64,000 nucleotides of DNA from UBA7239 sp964509075. GTDB taxonomy: Bacteria; Pseudomonadota; Gammaproteobacteria; Pseudomonadales; UBA7239. The stretch is from contig CAZDWC010000003.1 in assembly GCA_964509075.1 (NCBI GenBank), positions 279,288 to 343,287 of the forward strand, in the 5' to 3' direction. Positions 36,877 through 45,720 of this stretch are shown one piece after another (the stretch's first letter is position 1; each line of letters opens with the position of its first letter). The notes beneath the pieces were generated by a model. It saw only the letters and a list, made by a program, of their open reading frames with translations. It searched no databases and had not been told where the DNA came from. A program made the position numbers and the translations under genes.

Positions 36877-38054
36877 CAGGTGTGCGCCGTCACGGTCAGA
36901 GCGGAAATCACCGGCACCGATACCAGGCTGGTGATATCCGTGTTGGTGAAATCCAGTGTTTTGATGCCTGCAAACTGGCGGTGCAATTCACCGCCAAGAC
37001 GCGAAAAAGAAAATACAGAGTTGGGCGATACCAGTGTGGGTTGGTAGTCACCGTTTTCGCGGAAGGCCGCGCGCACAAACAAGTCAATCTGCGCATCCAG
37101 TGCAGCCACTTCGCTTGCATCCAGCGTATCCAGCGGCCACCAGTGCAGCGTTACCGCCACTGGCGTGGTGGGCATGTTGAACACTTGCAAATCATCGCCG
37201 TGGCCGTGGTTGTTCTGGCCAGTGATGTGGTTGTTAATGTCGGCAATGTAGTCCGCCGCTGGCGCTGCCTGATCAAACAGGATGAATGCATTTGCGGTAC
37301 CCGGCCCGCGCGGTGCATCGTGCACAAAATAAATGTTTTCCACTTTTACGCCCGGAAACTGCGCCATGATGGTTTTGTAAACAGCATCGGTGTGGTAGTG
37401 GCCCAGCGTGTTGAATTGCACGCGTACACGTTCGCGCAGTTCGTCATCCTCTTCATCATCGGTACCGGGGCGCTGCAGCCATCCCGGCGCATTGGTCACA
37501 CTGGCAATATCCGGCAGCGGCGTGTGCTGCAGCGTGTAGTAGCCATCAGCCAGGTTGTAGTTGCTGCCGGTTTCCAGCGCCTCGCACAACACATGCGCGC
37601 TGGTGCTGCCATCGGCAATTACGGCATCGGCCAGCGTCTGCAGCTGGTACACGTGCCCGTTAATGGCTGGTGATTGAATAATGGTGCCCTTGGGTATCGG
37701 GTACGGCCCCACGGAAAACACACGGTTGAACGTGATAAAGCCGCGCGCCTTGGTCGCCAGCTTTTTTTCCACGTTGTAGGCCCATGCCCACAGTGCCAGC
37801 CACGGCCCTGTCGCCAGCCGCAGGAAAAACTGCGGCATGACGGTTTTGATCAATACTTCGCGCAACAGCCACAGCACGGGCACAATGAAAAAACGTGATA
37901 CCACTGTCCAGAACGGCGAATAGGGGCTGGCGTTGTTGATGGTCAGGCCTGCGCCGTCCAGTTCTGCATCAAACGCCTGCGCAATCGCAGCTTCCGTGGT
38001 GGGTATGCCGGCGCTCTCCACCAGCTCGGTCATTTGCTTTTCATAGTCAGCCAT
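36876..38054 (-). CDS. Baseplate J-like protein
   Basis: 392 residues matching the P2 gpJ/T4 gp6 wedge family. Landmarks are an early TELVESAGIP, the region FPIPKGTII-like (GPYPIPKGTIIQ), GSNYNLADGYY and the long ELRERVRVQF helix. It forms the wedge around the hub. It starts 8 bases after the DUF2590 gene and shares its stop with the start of I. Confidence 0.88.
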   Translation of the reverse strand: MADYEKQMTELVESAGIPTTEAAIAQAFDAELDGAGLTINNASPYSPFWTVVSRFFIVPVLWLLREVLIKTVMPQFFLRLATGPWLALWAWAYNVEKKLATKARGFITFNRVFSVGPYPIPKGTIIQSPAINGHVYQLQTLADAVIADGSTSAHVLCEALETGSNYNLADGYYTLQHTPLPDIASVTNAPGWLQRPGTDDEEDDELRERVRVQFNTLGHYHTDAVYKTIMAQFPGVKVENIYFVHDAPRGPGTANAFILFDQAAPAADYIADINNHITGQNNHGHGDDLQVFNMPTTPVAVTLHWWPLDTLDASEVAALDAQIDLFVRAAFRENGDYQPTLVSPNSVFSFSRLGGELHRQFAGIKTLDFTNTDITSLVSVPVISALTVTAHT

Positions 38055-38062
38055 GCACGCAC

Positions 38063-38389
38063 CTACACAAAGAATTCAATCAGGCCGTAAACCAGCGTTT
38101 CGGCGGCAATCACAAAGGTTTCTGGTGTCAGCTCGGTCACGCGCGCAGTGCCGGGCTTGATGCGCAAGTCGGCCTCCACTTCCTGTTCGATGTTGGCAAG
38201 AATCACGGCGCGCTTGCTTTTGTCGCGCTCGCCCACCATCTGCACCAGATAGCCTTTTTCGCGAATCATGTTTTTGATGTCCTGCGAAATACAGGCGCGG
38301 CCGGTTACCAGCTGCGGGATGCCGATGCTGTCCAGCACCAGATCATCGTTTTCAATCAGTAGGTCCACATCACCGAGTCGTTGCAGCAC
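38063..38389 (-). CDS. DUF2590 baseplate protein (gpW position)
   Basis: 108 residues matching the DUF2590 pattern: DVDLLIENDDLVLDS, ISQDIKNMIREKGY, VGERDKSKRAVILANIE, and IKPGTARVTE. These proteins occupy the gp25/gpW slot of P2-like baseplates, immediately before J, as here. A sheath-polymerisation/wedge role is inferred from that position. Confidence 0.78.
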   Translation of the reverse strand: MLQRLGDVDLLIENDDLVLDSIGIPQLVTGRACISQDIKNMIREKGYLVQMVGERDKSKRAVILANIEQEVEADLRIKPGTARVTELTPETFVIAAETLVYGLIEFFV

Positions 38390-38397
38390 GCATCACC

Positions 38398-40356
38398 TCA
38401 CGCATGGAATTGCGCAAGGTGCGCGATTCTGTCTGGTGTCATTGGGTCACTGGTGGTGATGTTCATTTCACCAATGCGCAGGCCGCTGTTGTTGTTCTGG
38501 GTGATAGCTGCCGCCAGTTGCTTTCCGGCGCCGCCGGGAATGCGCGAGGCAACAGGCGTAACCGGGCTGGCGACAGGTGCAGTCACGCTGCCTGCCGATA
38601 CCGGTGCGGCAATAGTAGGGAAGGGCGACGATGTGATGCCCGCCGCATCCACTGCGCCGGCAGCGGCCGGTGTCACGCCTAGAAAATTCCCGATGGATTG
38701 CAGCGGATGGAAATTGCTGAATTTTTCGGTGAGTGCATCCCACTTTTCACCCAGTGTGCCAATCCAGCCAACAAGATCAGTACACCAACCGATAACGGCT
38801 TGGCCCCACTCGGTATTTTTGAAAGCGGCAGTGATGGCGTCCCACTTCCAGATCATCACGGCAATGGCAGCACCGAGTGCGACGATTCCCAAAATCACCA
38901 GGCCGATAGGATTGGCAAACAGCGCGAGATTCAAAATGCGCACAGCGCCAGACCATCCCATTGTCAGCGCCGTACAGAATTTGGTGGCAGCACCCCACGC
39001 CGCGCTGATTGCCATTTGTGTTTTCATGCCTGCGCTCAACAACCACAGTGCGGCAGTGTTGAGATTGATTTGGAACGTCAACACTTTCCAAATGCCACTG
39101 AGCAGAAGAGCACCAAACCCAAGGCCAACACTGGCCACCTGCGCCATGCCCCACATCACGGTGAGAATGGAAACACCGGCCGCAAGCCCCATCACTACCA
39201 GCGCCAGTTTTCCCGCGAGGCTGGTAAGGTGCGGGAACATTTCAGCCCAGCGATTCAGCGTGTCGAATCCGGAGGCCATACGGTTAAAAAATGGCTCCAG
39301 TGCGCGCGTGAGCATCAGTGAAAACGTAGTGTGCAATGCGCGTGCGCTGCCGCTCATTCTGTCGAACGGCTCCAGCATGGCTTCAGCCATTTGTGTGGCT
39401 GTCTGCATGCCATTGGCATTACCCAGCTTTTGAATGTTCTGAGCCAGGCCGCTGGTGTCTTTCATCAGCAGCTTCACCATGGCCACGGCTTCATCGCTGC
39501 CAAATGCTTTCTGCAGTTTGTCGCCCTCGGCAACGGTGTCAATGTCGCCGAACTTGCCCTTGATGCGCTCCAGAATATCGACCATGGGCAGCATGTGGCC
39601 CTGGGCATCAGTGAACTGCAGGCCCAGCTCTTTCTGGGCATTGCCGATGCCTTTCAAAAACGCCCGGTATTTTGTGCCGGCTTCACCGCCCTCCATGGTG
39701 GCCTGCAATGAACCGAGAATCGCCATCTGTTCCTGCATGGGCGCACCCATTGCTGTGGCAGAGGCGCCAACAGCGGAAAATGCATCAGCCATTTTCGGCC
39801 CGGTGGTTTTGAACATCTGCACAGCGGTGGCCGTCTGGCCGGCGAGCATTTCCACCCACTGGCCTTTGCCCATCTTGTTGGCTTCTTCCTGAAAGATGCC
39901 AAACATGGTGCCCACGTAAGACGTGATCACGCCTGTATCGGATTTGGTGGCCTTGGCCAATGTGCCGGATGCGGTAGTGAACTTGGCCAGTTCTCCATTG
40001 GTCAGCCCGGAAATGGCGCTCTGGATGTCGTAACTGGAGCGGATGAAATCTGCAGCGCTTTCGTTGTAATGCGCAGAAAAACGCATGGCTGATTTTTCCA
40101 GCATATCCATTTCGCCTTGCACAACGCCAAGGCTTTTGACTTCGCCCATAGCGTGTAGCACATCAACGCCTGGCATCAGCGTGGTGTAGATGGATGCGCC
40201 GGTGGCCAGCATGCCCGTCATGCCGCGCCCCATGTTCATCAGGCCGCTATTGGTGCGCGAAGACAAGGAAGAAAACCGCTGTTCAATCTTGTCCAGCGGC
40301 GTGCTCACCTTGTCGGTCAGGCCAATAACAAATTGCAGGCGCTCCAGTGCGTTCAT
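38398..40356 (-). CDS. Tail tape measure protein
   Basis: 652 residues, the length ruler of the tail. Long amphipathic helices are interrupted by hydrophobic stretches at about 380-470 (LALVVMGLAAGVSILTVMWG and similar), as usual in tape measures. A TP901-type core (KFTTASGTLAKATKSDTG, MFGIFQEEANKMGKG) is visible. The start at 40356 is 1 base after the stop of the frameshifted tail chaperone; the in-frame upstream ATG (40383) lies inside that gene. Confidence 0.9.
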   Translation of the reverse strand: MNALERLQFVIGLTDKVSTPLDKIEQRFSSLSSRTNSGLMNMGRGMTGMLATGASIYTTLMPGVDVLHAMGEVKSLGVVQGEMDMLEKSAMRFSAHYNESAADFIRSSYDIQSAISGLTNGELAKFTTASGTLAKATKSDTGVITSYVGTMFGIFQEEANKMGKGQWVEMLAGQTATAVQMFKTTGPKMADAFSAVGASATAMGAPMQEQMAILGSLQATMEGGEAGTKYRAFLKGIGNAQKELGLQFTDAQGHMLPMVDILERIKGKFGDIDTVAEGDKLQKAFGSDEAVAMVKLLMKDTSGLAQNIQKLGNANGMQTATQMAEAMLEPFDRMSGSARALHTTFSLMLTRALEPFFNRMASGFDTLNRWAEMFPHLTSLAGKLALVVMGLAAGVSILTVMWGMAQVASVGLGFGALLLSGIWKVLTFQINLNTAALWLLSAGMKTQMAISAAWGAATKFCTALTMGWSGAVRILNLALFANPIGLVILGIVALGAAIAVMIWKWDAITAAFKNTEWGQAVIGWCTDLVGWIGTLGEKWDALTEKFSNFHPLQSIGNFLGVTPAAAGAVDAAGITSSPFPTIAAPVSAGSVTAPVASPVTPVASRIPGGAGKQLAAAITQNNNSGLRIGEMNITTSDPMTPDRIAHLAQFHA

Positions 40357-40357
40357 T

Positions 40358-40821
40358 TCAGGTATCACCAAATGCCATTGCAATACCGTTGTTCACGGCA
40401 ACTTGCAGCTTTTCAGTTTCGCGGCGCTCCAGAAAAATTACCTCACCCAGTAGTTCGTCGGTGATTTCTGTTGCATGCGGGAACCAGCGTTTTGCCAACA
40501 CGGCAAGCTCCATCAGGCCGTTGCCGTCGATGCTGTCGGCGTGCTCGATGGCTTTTTTACTTTGATATTGACCTGCGGCGTGTATTCGGAAGCCAGCTCA
40601 GAGGCCACCTGAATTGCAATAAATCCGCCGCCTTCTCCGGTAATCAACTCCTTCAGGAATGGCTTGTGCTCTTCCGCGCAGCAGGTCATCAGGAAGTTGT
40701 GTGATGGCTGCACCTTGTTGACAGGATTCATGCTATTGACATAGGTGTTGTGTGACGCCAGATCGACAGTAAACGTCACATCGCGGTCATTGATTTCCAT
40801 TGTGATTTCGCGCTTGTTCAT
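40358..40821 (-). CDS. Tail assembly chaperone, frameshifted long form
   Basis: Predicted 154-residue product made by -1 slippage on A_AAA_AAG at 40558-40552. The first 90 codons are those of the short form. The ribosome then reads the -1 frame for 64 codons, from GCC at 40552 to TGA at 40360-40358. The extension (ending AVNNGIAMAFGDT) is an uninterrupted frame filling exactly the gap to the tape measure start. This mirrors P2 gpE+E' and lambda G/GT, where the long form binds the tape measure protein. Confidence 0.75.
40513..40821 (-). CDS. Tail assembly chaperone, short form (gpE-like)
   Basis: 102 residues. The ATG at 40821 has GAAGAGGA eight bases upstream. The product (NKREITMEINDRDVTFTVDL, then HNFLMTCCAEEHKPFLKELI) matches phage tail assembly chaperones. 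The normal frame ends 12 residues after the slippery site in a Thr/Ser/Ala-rich tail. It lies directly before the tape measure gene, where chaperones of this type are encoded. Confidence 0.8.
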   Translation of the reverse strand: MNKREITMEINDRDVTFTVDLASHNTYVNSMNPVNKVQPSHNFLMTCCAEEHKPFLKELITGEGGGFIAIQVASELASEYTPQVNIKVKKPSSTPTASTATA

Positions 40822-40834
40822 GATGTGTTCCTCT

Positions 40835-41089
40835 TCAGGATTGATGGTGTGCACGGCTTGCTGTGCGTTTGTGTAATTCTTCAAACAGCTTATCCAGCTT
40901 GTTTTCCAGCCGGGTAAAGCTTTCCTGCATGTCATCTTTGCGCACGTAGTTTTCAGCCACATGCAGACGCAAGGTGGCAATGGCTTCTTTGTTGGCTTGC
41001 CAGGACTTAAACAGGAAAACTTGCCAGCCCAGCACGCCAGCCAGCACAAAATTCGTCAGAATGAAGACAAGCTGCCATGTCGGCGTCAT
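40835..41089 (-). CDS. Small membrane/coiled-coil protein (DUF2730-like)
   Basis: 84 residues: one N-terminal membrane helix (LVFILTNFVLAGVLGWQVFLF), then a coiled coil with ATLRLHVAENYVRKDDM. This pattern resembles Mu gp25/DUF2730-type proteins found near holins. Its ATG overlaps the stop of the holin gene. A spanin role was considered but there is no partner lipoprotein. Confidence 0.6.
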   Translation of the reverse strand: MTPTWQLVFILTNFVLAGVLGWQVFLFKSWQANKEAIATLRLHVAENYVRKDDMQESFTRLENKLDKLFEELHKRTASRAHHQS

Positions 41090-41589
41090 GGCTTCCCTCC
41101 CGATGGCAGCTGCTGTTGGCGAATCGCCATGAACTGGTTGATCAGCGGCATCAAATTCATGATGGCGCGCTCGCCGAAAAGAAAACCTAGCACCAGCAGG
41201 TTGATAATTTGCAGTGCTTTTTCGTTGCTGGCAGATAATGTCCAATCGCCACAAAACACATACCAATCCATCCACAAAGTGGCAAAGCCCCACACTGGTC
41301 TCTGCAGGCCGCGCAGGAACAACACCAACGGGCCGAAAATTGGCACGGCTTTCAGGTCACTGGCGGTGCCTTCCATATCGCGGATGCGGTCGCTGAAAAT
41401 GCGATCCTGCTCGATGGCGGCAAGTTCGGCCTGATGCTGGCGATCGGATTCAATTTGCTGCGCCTGCAACTCGAATTCGCGCAATTTTTCCGGCGGCATG
41501 TCTGGCGGAAAATATGTTTTCACCAGATCGGTGACTTGCTTGGCGAGGCCACCGGTAGCGACCTCAGTTATTTTGTCTAACCAGCCCAT
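41086..41589 (-). CDS. Holin, 3-TM GTA type
   Basis: 167 residues resembling the three-helix holin family known from gene transfer agents. The N terminus is amphipathic (GWLDKITEVATGGLAKQVTDLV), followed by a charged stretch (PPEKLREFELQAQQIESDRQ) and three hydrophobic segments in the second half (AVPIFGPLVLFLRG, GFATLWMDWYVFCG, IINLLVLGFLFGER). It should form the inner-membrane lesion for lysis. Its start shares bases with the stop of the upstream cysteine-enzyme gene (TGATG), supporting a lysis cassette. Confidence 0.8.
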   Translation of the reverse strand: MGWLDKITEVATGGLAKQVTDLVKTYFPPDMPPEKLREFELQAQQIESDRQHQAELAAIEQDRIFSDRIRDMEGTASDLKAVPIFGPLVLFLRGLQRPVWGFATLWMDWYVFCGDWTLSASNEKALQIINLLVLGFLFGERAIMNLMPLINQFMAIRQQQLPSGGKP

Positions 41590-42188
41590 CACAACCACCA
41601 CTCTGGCAACAGTGCGTAAGTGAAATGGTTGCCGTACAGCGCGCGGTGCTTTTCCGCCAATGCCATCAGCACACCAAAATCCTGCGGGTTGGCCAGCACC
41701 TGGCAGCCTGCGCTCCAGCTGTCTACCTGCTGGCTTTCGTGCTCAGCGTTGGCCCGGTGGATGTTGATGCCGAAAATACCGGTATCGAGCGGGCTAGTTT
41801 CATCCAGTACGGTGTCGCGATTGTTGTCGCGCCACACGGTTACAGGCGCACATTGCACCAGTGCCGGGTACTGGTTGCGGTGCAAGCCAATTTGCCAGGC
41901 ATTGGCATACTGCCCCGGTACCAGCACGGCACAGCCCGCCGTATGCACAGGGTTTTGCCGACAAACAAAGCCCGGATCTGTTGTCATCGGAAACAGAAAC
42001 AGAAATTCGCGATTATTGGCCCAGAAAAATACGGCCAGCATGTCGTCAAAGGTGTTGGCGCTGGTGATGCGACGAATGCCAACCAGATTCAATTCAAAGT
42101 CGCGTTTGTTATAAACAAAACCGCGCGCCGTCATGGCGCGCAGCAACTGTCCAACATTAGCGAAAATGCCTGCGGCGTTGTTCATCAT
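41589..42188 (-). CDS. Candidate endolysin with SxGC cysteine motif
   Basis: 199 residues. The C-terminal half has GIFGINIHRAN and, about 20 residues on, WSAGCQVLANPQDF, then GNHFTYALLPEW. A His followed by Ser-x-Gly-Cys recalls the L,D-transpeptidase (YkuD) active site, though the spacing differs. Similar proteins occur in other phages without an assigned function. It is immediately upstream of the holin gene, and no lysozyme or amidase is visible elsewhere in the prophage, so it is the best endolysin candidate. The start is the first of two adjacent ATGs. Confidence 0.6.
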   Translation of the reverse strand: MMNNAAGIFANVGQLLRAMTARGFVYNKRDFELNLVGIRRITSANTFDDMLAVFFWANNREFLFLFPMTTDPGFVCRQNPVHTAGCAVLVPGQYANAWQIGLHRNQYPALVQCAPVTVWRDNNRDTVLDETSPLDTGIFGINIHRANAEHESQQVDSWSAGCQVLANPQDFGVLMALAEKHRALYGNHFTYALLPEWWL

Positions 42189-42366
42189 CGCGCTCACACT
42201 CCACACACCGCGTTATCCCGCCCAGTGCCTGGCGTTCTGCGGGTATGGGTTCACCACACGCGCATTCACTCAGGCTTGGCAGCGCGCTGCGGTCTGTGCG
42301 CGCTGCCAGAGCGTGCGCCATGCGAGCGTCAATCAGCTCGCCGGCACGGTCTGCATCATCAGCCAT
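42157..42366 (-). CDS. TraR/DksA-type zinc finger protein
   Basis: 69 residues with a C4 zinc finger near the C terminus: ECACGEPIPAERQ and RCVECERD. The first pair is Cys-x-Cys rather than the usual Cys-x2-Cys. Small TraR/DksA proteins of phages can bind RNA polymerase via its secondary channel, but a family member this short may only be structural. It lies between tail tube and lysis genes and overlaps the next gene. Confidence 0.72.
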   Translation of the reverse strand: MADDADRAGELIDARMAHALAARTDRSALPSLSECACGEPIPAERQALGGITRCVECERDDEQRRRHFR

Positions 42367-42386
42367 GTGCTGATTTCAGCCGGTCA

Positions 42387-42842
42387 TCAAGACAGTTTTT
42401 CAATGCGCCTTGGATCAATGATCGGCACGCCGTTGATGTTGATGAAGCTGGGGCTTGTCACGTCATACTTCAGTTTGTGCGTGTGCTTGTCTTTGCTCTT
42501 CGGGTCGATTTTGAGCAGATCGGCAATGCGCAGCTTGCTGCCGAAAATATCAACGCGCAGGCCTTTGTCATCGTTGACATCGGCCACTGTTGAAATATCG
42601 AAAGGTTCAAGTTGCTGCCAGCTGCCAGCGGCTTTTGCTGCCTGATTCAAGATCATGAAATTGTTGGTATCGAGTTCGATTTCACCATCGGCAGAAAACT
42701 CACCATCGGTATAACCATCGGGCACACCGCCGGTTTGTGCTACACCGCCGCCATCATTCACCGTGCAGGTCATGTTTTCGACATGCACAAGAAAGTCGCC
42801 AATCATAATGTCGAAGCTTGCACCGGAAATTCGTCTGCTCAT
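42387..42842 (-). CDS. Tail tube protein (DUF2597)
   Basis: 151 residues matching DUF2597: MSRRISGASFDIMIGDFLVH, AQTGGVPDGYTDGE, GEIELDTNNF, and HKLKYDVTSPSF. It occupies the position of the tail tube gene (P2 FII) directly after the sheath, and the tube role is inferred from that. The ATG at 42842 has GAGG nine bases upstream; a TTG two codons earlier is less likely. Confidence 0.78.
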   Translation of the reverse strand: MSRRISGASFDIMIGDFLVHVENMTCTVNDGGGVAQTGGVPDGYTDGEFSADGEIELDTNNFMILNQAAKAAGSWQQLEPFDISTVADVNDDKGLRVDIFGSKLRIADLLKIDPKSKDKHTHKLKYDVTSPSFININGVPIIDPRRIEKLS

Positions 42843-42867
42843 ATTCAATTACCTCACGTAATAGCTA

Positions 42868-44001
42868 TCAGATGATGGTCACGCTGCCGGTGCTCAGATC
42901 CAGCACAATGTGGGCGCGCAAATCCTTGGGCGATTCATACGGTGTAACCTTGAGCCAGATATCCACCTGCGTGCGCGTCGTCCATACGATTTCAATGGCA
43001 TCGTCAGCTGGTGGCTTGATGTCGCCGGGAAAGGTAATGCCGCCAAAGGTGAAGCCCTTGGACATTTCACGCAGTGGGCGCATGAAATAATTCTTGTTAC
43101 TGGCAATGGATGCCGGCGTGTTGTTCAACTTGCGATCTGCTACGCGCGAAATCTGCAGACGCCGCACTGCACGTTGCGCCTTGCGCACCACACGCAGGTT
43201 TTCGAGTACAGCAAAGTCACTGCCGGAAGCCGCGAGCGTGGATGCATCGCTCCAGTAGGTGCCCTCATAGTTGATATACATTTGCGGAACAGAGAGGCGA
43301 ATTTCGGCCAGATCATTGAGATCGAAGGCGCCAATCACGATGCCGTTTTTATCAACGGGCGCTGTACCAAGGCCGACCACAGAGCCAGTTGCGGTGCGCA
43401 TGGGCGAATCTGCCACACTGACATCGCGTCGGCACAAACGGCCGCCCAGCACGCCGATGTTATTACCGTGCAGCATGGGTACCGCCACGATAATGTCTTT
43501 GGCAATACTGCCAACCAATGCCTGCATTGCAGCCTTGTAGTCAGACCATTCCTGTGTTGCCGCATCAATGCCGGGCACTGCGCACAACACGAATGGAAAA
43601 ATTCCTGCTGGTGCGAGATACCAGATCAGGCCAAGGGCAAGGTCTTCAATTTCCCCAGATGTTGTGAGTGGTTCGCAAACGGCTAAACCCTCGAAATCAA
43701 GCGGTGTACCCAGCGCGGCGACGGCTGGGCCGAACGCTTCCGCCCATGACGTGCCGGCCGCTTTTGAAATGGCATAGGCATTCCACTGTTCGCCGCCATT
43801 TGCTTTGGCTGCCAGCAGCTGCGTTTTCAGGTTGCTTGTCGCGGAGCCAAATACTGCATCCAGATCGGTGTTCTGGTTGATGTACTGCCATGTATTCTGG
43901 TGCAGCGGCGCATTGCCAATGTACAGGATGCGTTTTTCAACCGTCGGCAGATCGCCCTGGAAGAGGTTTTGTTCATCAATGCTTACTTTTCCATAGGACA
44001 T
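42868..44001 (-). CDS. Tail sheath protein (DUF2586)
   Basis: 377 residues resembling DUF2586, which fills the contractile sheath slot in this P2-related group. Landmarks are the DEQNLFQGDLPTVEKRILYIG start, the central MLHGNNIGVLGGRLCRR and the C-terminal VKVTPYESPKDLRAHIVLDL-like region. The tube-type gene follows it. The sheath would surround that tube and contract on infection. Confidence 0.8.
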   Translation of the reverse strand: MSYGKVSIDEQNLFQGDLPTVEKRILYIGNAPLHQNTWQYINQNTDLDAVFGSATSNLKTQLLAAKANGGEQWNAYAISKAAGTSWAEAFGPAVAALGTPLDFEGLAVCEPLTTSGEIEDLALGLIWYLAPAGIFPFVLCAVPGIDAATQEWSDYKAAMQALVGSIAKDIIVAVPMLHGNNIGVLGGRLCRRDVSVADSPMRTATGSVVGLGTAPVDKNGIVIGAFDLNDLAEIRLSVPQMYINYEGTYWSDASTLAASGSDFAVLENLRVVRKAQRAVRRLQISRVADRKLNNTPASIASNKNYFMRPLREMSKGFTFGGITFPGDIKPPADDAIEIVWTTRTQVDIWLKVTPYESPKDLRAHIVLDLSTGSVTII

Positions 44002-44016
44002 GGCTGCACCTCGCGG

Positions 44017-44694
44017 TTATGCGGTTTTCGGGTTTGAAAAAACGGTTTCAATCATGTTGTCGATGTCGCGAATGCTTGCGCCAAGGAAACTGCGCGCAGT
44101 GCCAGGCAACAGCCAGCTAGACGGGCCACGGCCACGCATGCTGCGCAAAATTGCGCCTGCCTGCTGCATGGTCATGTTGGCGATAATCCAGCCAACTTTT
44201 GCCTTGGTGCGCACACCCTTCACGTACAGTCGGCCAAAGGCGTGTTTTTCATAGTGGCCCGGCCCGCGCACCATGAAGCCCTCTGCCAGCAGTGCACGCG
44301 CCTGTATGCGTGTGGCTGGCTTGGTATCACTGGATGGGTTACGGCGCGCCATTTTTGCGGCCGTCATGGTTTCGTCGAGGCCTTCCTGCTGGGCGCGTGC
44401 GATGCGCCCGGTAAGGCCGTTTTTATAGGTAATGGTCACGCTGTCACTGCTGGTGATCAGCGTCAGGCCTTGTTTGAGACCGCGCAGCATTTTCTGGCGT
44501 GCTCGAACTTTGCGCCTGCGTGGCGCATAGCGGCTGCCGTCGATATTGGCTTGATCATTGATGCGTTTTTTTGCGGCGTCGCGTGCCATGCCGCCGAGTT
44601 CCATCAACTTGCGGCGGCGCTGGGCCGGTGGCAGTGCCAGCAGCTGCAGGCGGCGGCGTGCGCGCTCTTCACCAATCAGTTGCGATGTAATCAC
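44017..44694 (-). CDS. Tail completion protein S (virion morphogenesis)
   Basis: 225 residues of the P2 gpS / 'phage virion morphogenesis' family. It has an Arg-rich N terminus (EERARRRLQLLALPPAQRRRK) and the typical RDAAKKRINDQANIDGSRYA, then a C-terminal RPARSF-like LLPGTARSFLG. The start codon is GTG, which overlaps the stop of R (GTGA). Confidence 0.85.
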   Translation of the reverse strand: MITSQLIGEERARRRLQLLALPPAQRRRKLMELGGMARDAAKKRINDQANIDGSRYAPRRRKVRARQKMLRGLKQGLTLITSSDSVTITYKNGLTGRIARAQQEGLDETMTAAKMARRNPSSDTKPATRIQARALLAEGFMVRGPGHYEKHAFGRLYVKGVRTKAKVGWIIANMTMQQAGAILRSMRGRGPSSWLLPGTARSFLGASIRDIDNMIETVFSNPKTA

Positions 44695-45176
44695 GATTCA
44701 CCGCCATTGCTATCTCTAGGCCGCACGGTTGCAGATTCGGCAAAGTAGATTTGCGGCTCTTCAACGCGCCAGCGGTTACCATCAATCATGATGGTGCCGT
44801 TCTCTTCATCGCGAACAAGATTCAGTGTTTCGCGAAACGGCACGCGGATTTCAATATCGAAGCAGGCGCTACCCAGTGGCGCCACATCAAATTCCGCATC
44901 GCCAATGCTGTATTGCTCGCGTGTGTCATCGTTTTCAATCAGCCAAGACAGCACCTGCGCAATCATCAGATTTGCGCTGCCCTTGTAGTTTTCAATGACA
45001 AAGATGGCGTCATATTGCAGGACGCACAGCTGCATGCCCTGCATGTCGGCAAGGCCAACAGTAAGGGTATGGCCACCGGGAATGGGCGAAACCTTTTCTG
45101 CCCAGCTGTCCATCATGTTTTCGTCAAACAGGTTCTGGGCAATCAGGTGTTGGTGCAGTGCAGTCAGCTTTTCCAT
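44691..45176 (-). CDS. Tail completion protein R
   Basis: 161 residues in the gpR position. It begins MEKLTALHQHLIAQNLF and has VLQYDAIFVIENY and an acidic C-terminal half (DAEFDVAPLGSACFDIEIRV). P2 gpR and gpS cap the tail at the head junction. GGGGCT precedes the ATG. Its 3' end is coupled to S. Confidence 0.78.
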   Translation of the reverse strand: MEKLTALHQHLIAQNLFDENMMDSWAEKVSPIPGGHTLTVGLADMQGMQLCVLQYDAIFVIENYKGSANLMIAQVLSWLIENDDTREQYSIGDAEFDVAPLGSACFDIEIRVPFRETLNLVRDEENGTIMIDGNRWRVEEPQIYFAESATVRPRDSNGGES

Positions 45177-45185
45177 GCGGAGCCC

Positions 45186-45626
45186 CTATAGCAACTTGCA
45201 GACATGGCTGCTGCTATCGCCACACAGCAGGCGCAGGGCTTTTTCGGCTTCCTGAATATAAAAGCCCTCGGTTTCGTCACTTTCGCGCGAGGTGTTTTCT
45301 GCCTCTTTCTTGCGTGTGAGTGTTGCGTATTCTTTCAGCAGCGTGGCCTTGGCTCGGCAGAACACGGTGCGCAAATAGAGCGGGATGCCATTGGGTATTT
45401 GTTCAAGGCTGGAAAAATCCAGCGCTTCCCACTGCCGTTTCTGTGCAACCAGATCGGCATTGGTTTCGGCAACTGCTGTGCGCAGGGCCAGAATAACCAG
45501 ATCTATATTGATGCTGGTATCAATGCGCGCACTGGCATTGAAATCACCGACCTTGAACGTGACATAAAAATCATCGTTCGGGATTTCTTGCGCATCAAAT
45601 TCCGCCGTGCGGCCGGAGAAGCTCAC
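45186..45626 (-). CDS. Head completion protein L
   Basis: About 146 residues in the gpL position between small terminase and R. The first part reads FSGRTAEFDAQEIPNDDFYV; the C-terminal half carries AEKALRLLCGDSSSH, similar to gpL-type connectors. I favour the GTG at 45626 because GAGG lies seven bases upstream; a TTG at 45632 is in frame. It should join the portal to close the filled head. Confidence 0.72.
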   Translation of the reverse strand: MSFSGRTAEFDAQEIPNDDFYVTFKVGDFNASARIDTSINIDLVILALRTAVAETNADLVAQKRQWEALDFSSLEQIPNGIPLYLRTVFCRAKATLLKEYATLTRKKEAENTSRESDETEGFYIQEAEKALRLLCGDSSSHVCKLL

Positions 45627-45720
45627 GTGCAAACCTCATGGGTGGAGTGGTAGGGGATAACGCACCCAGCGGCGCAGCTGCATGTCTGGCATGCCAGGTG
45701 CAACAGGCCGTGGGTGTTTA

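Noticed and set aside
40835..41089. Possible inner-membrane spanin (Rz-like)
   Set aside because: It has one membrane helix and a coiled coil, but no Rz1-like lipoprotein frame is seen nearby and the sequence fits DUF2730-type proteins better.
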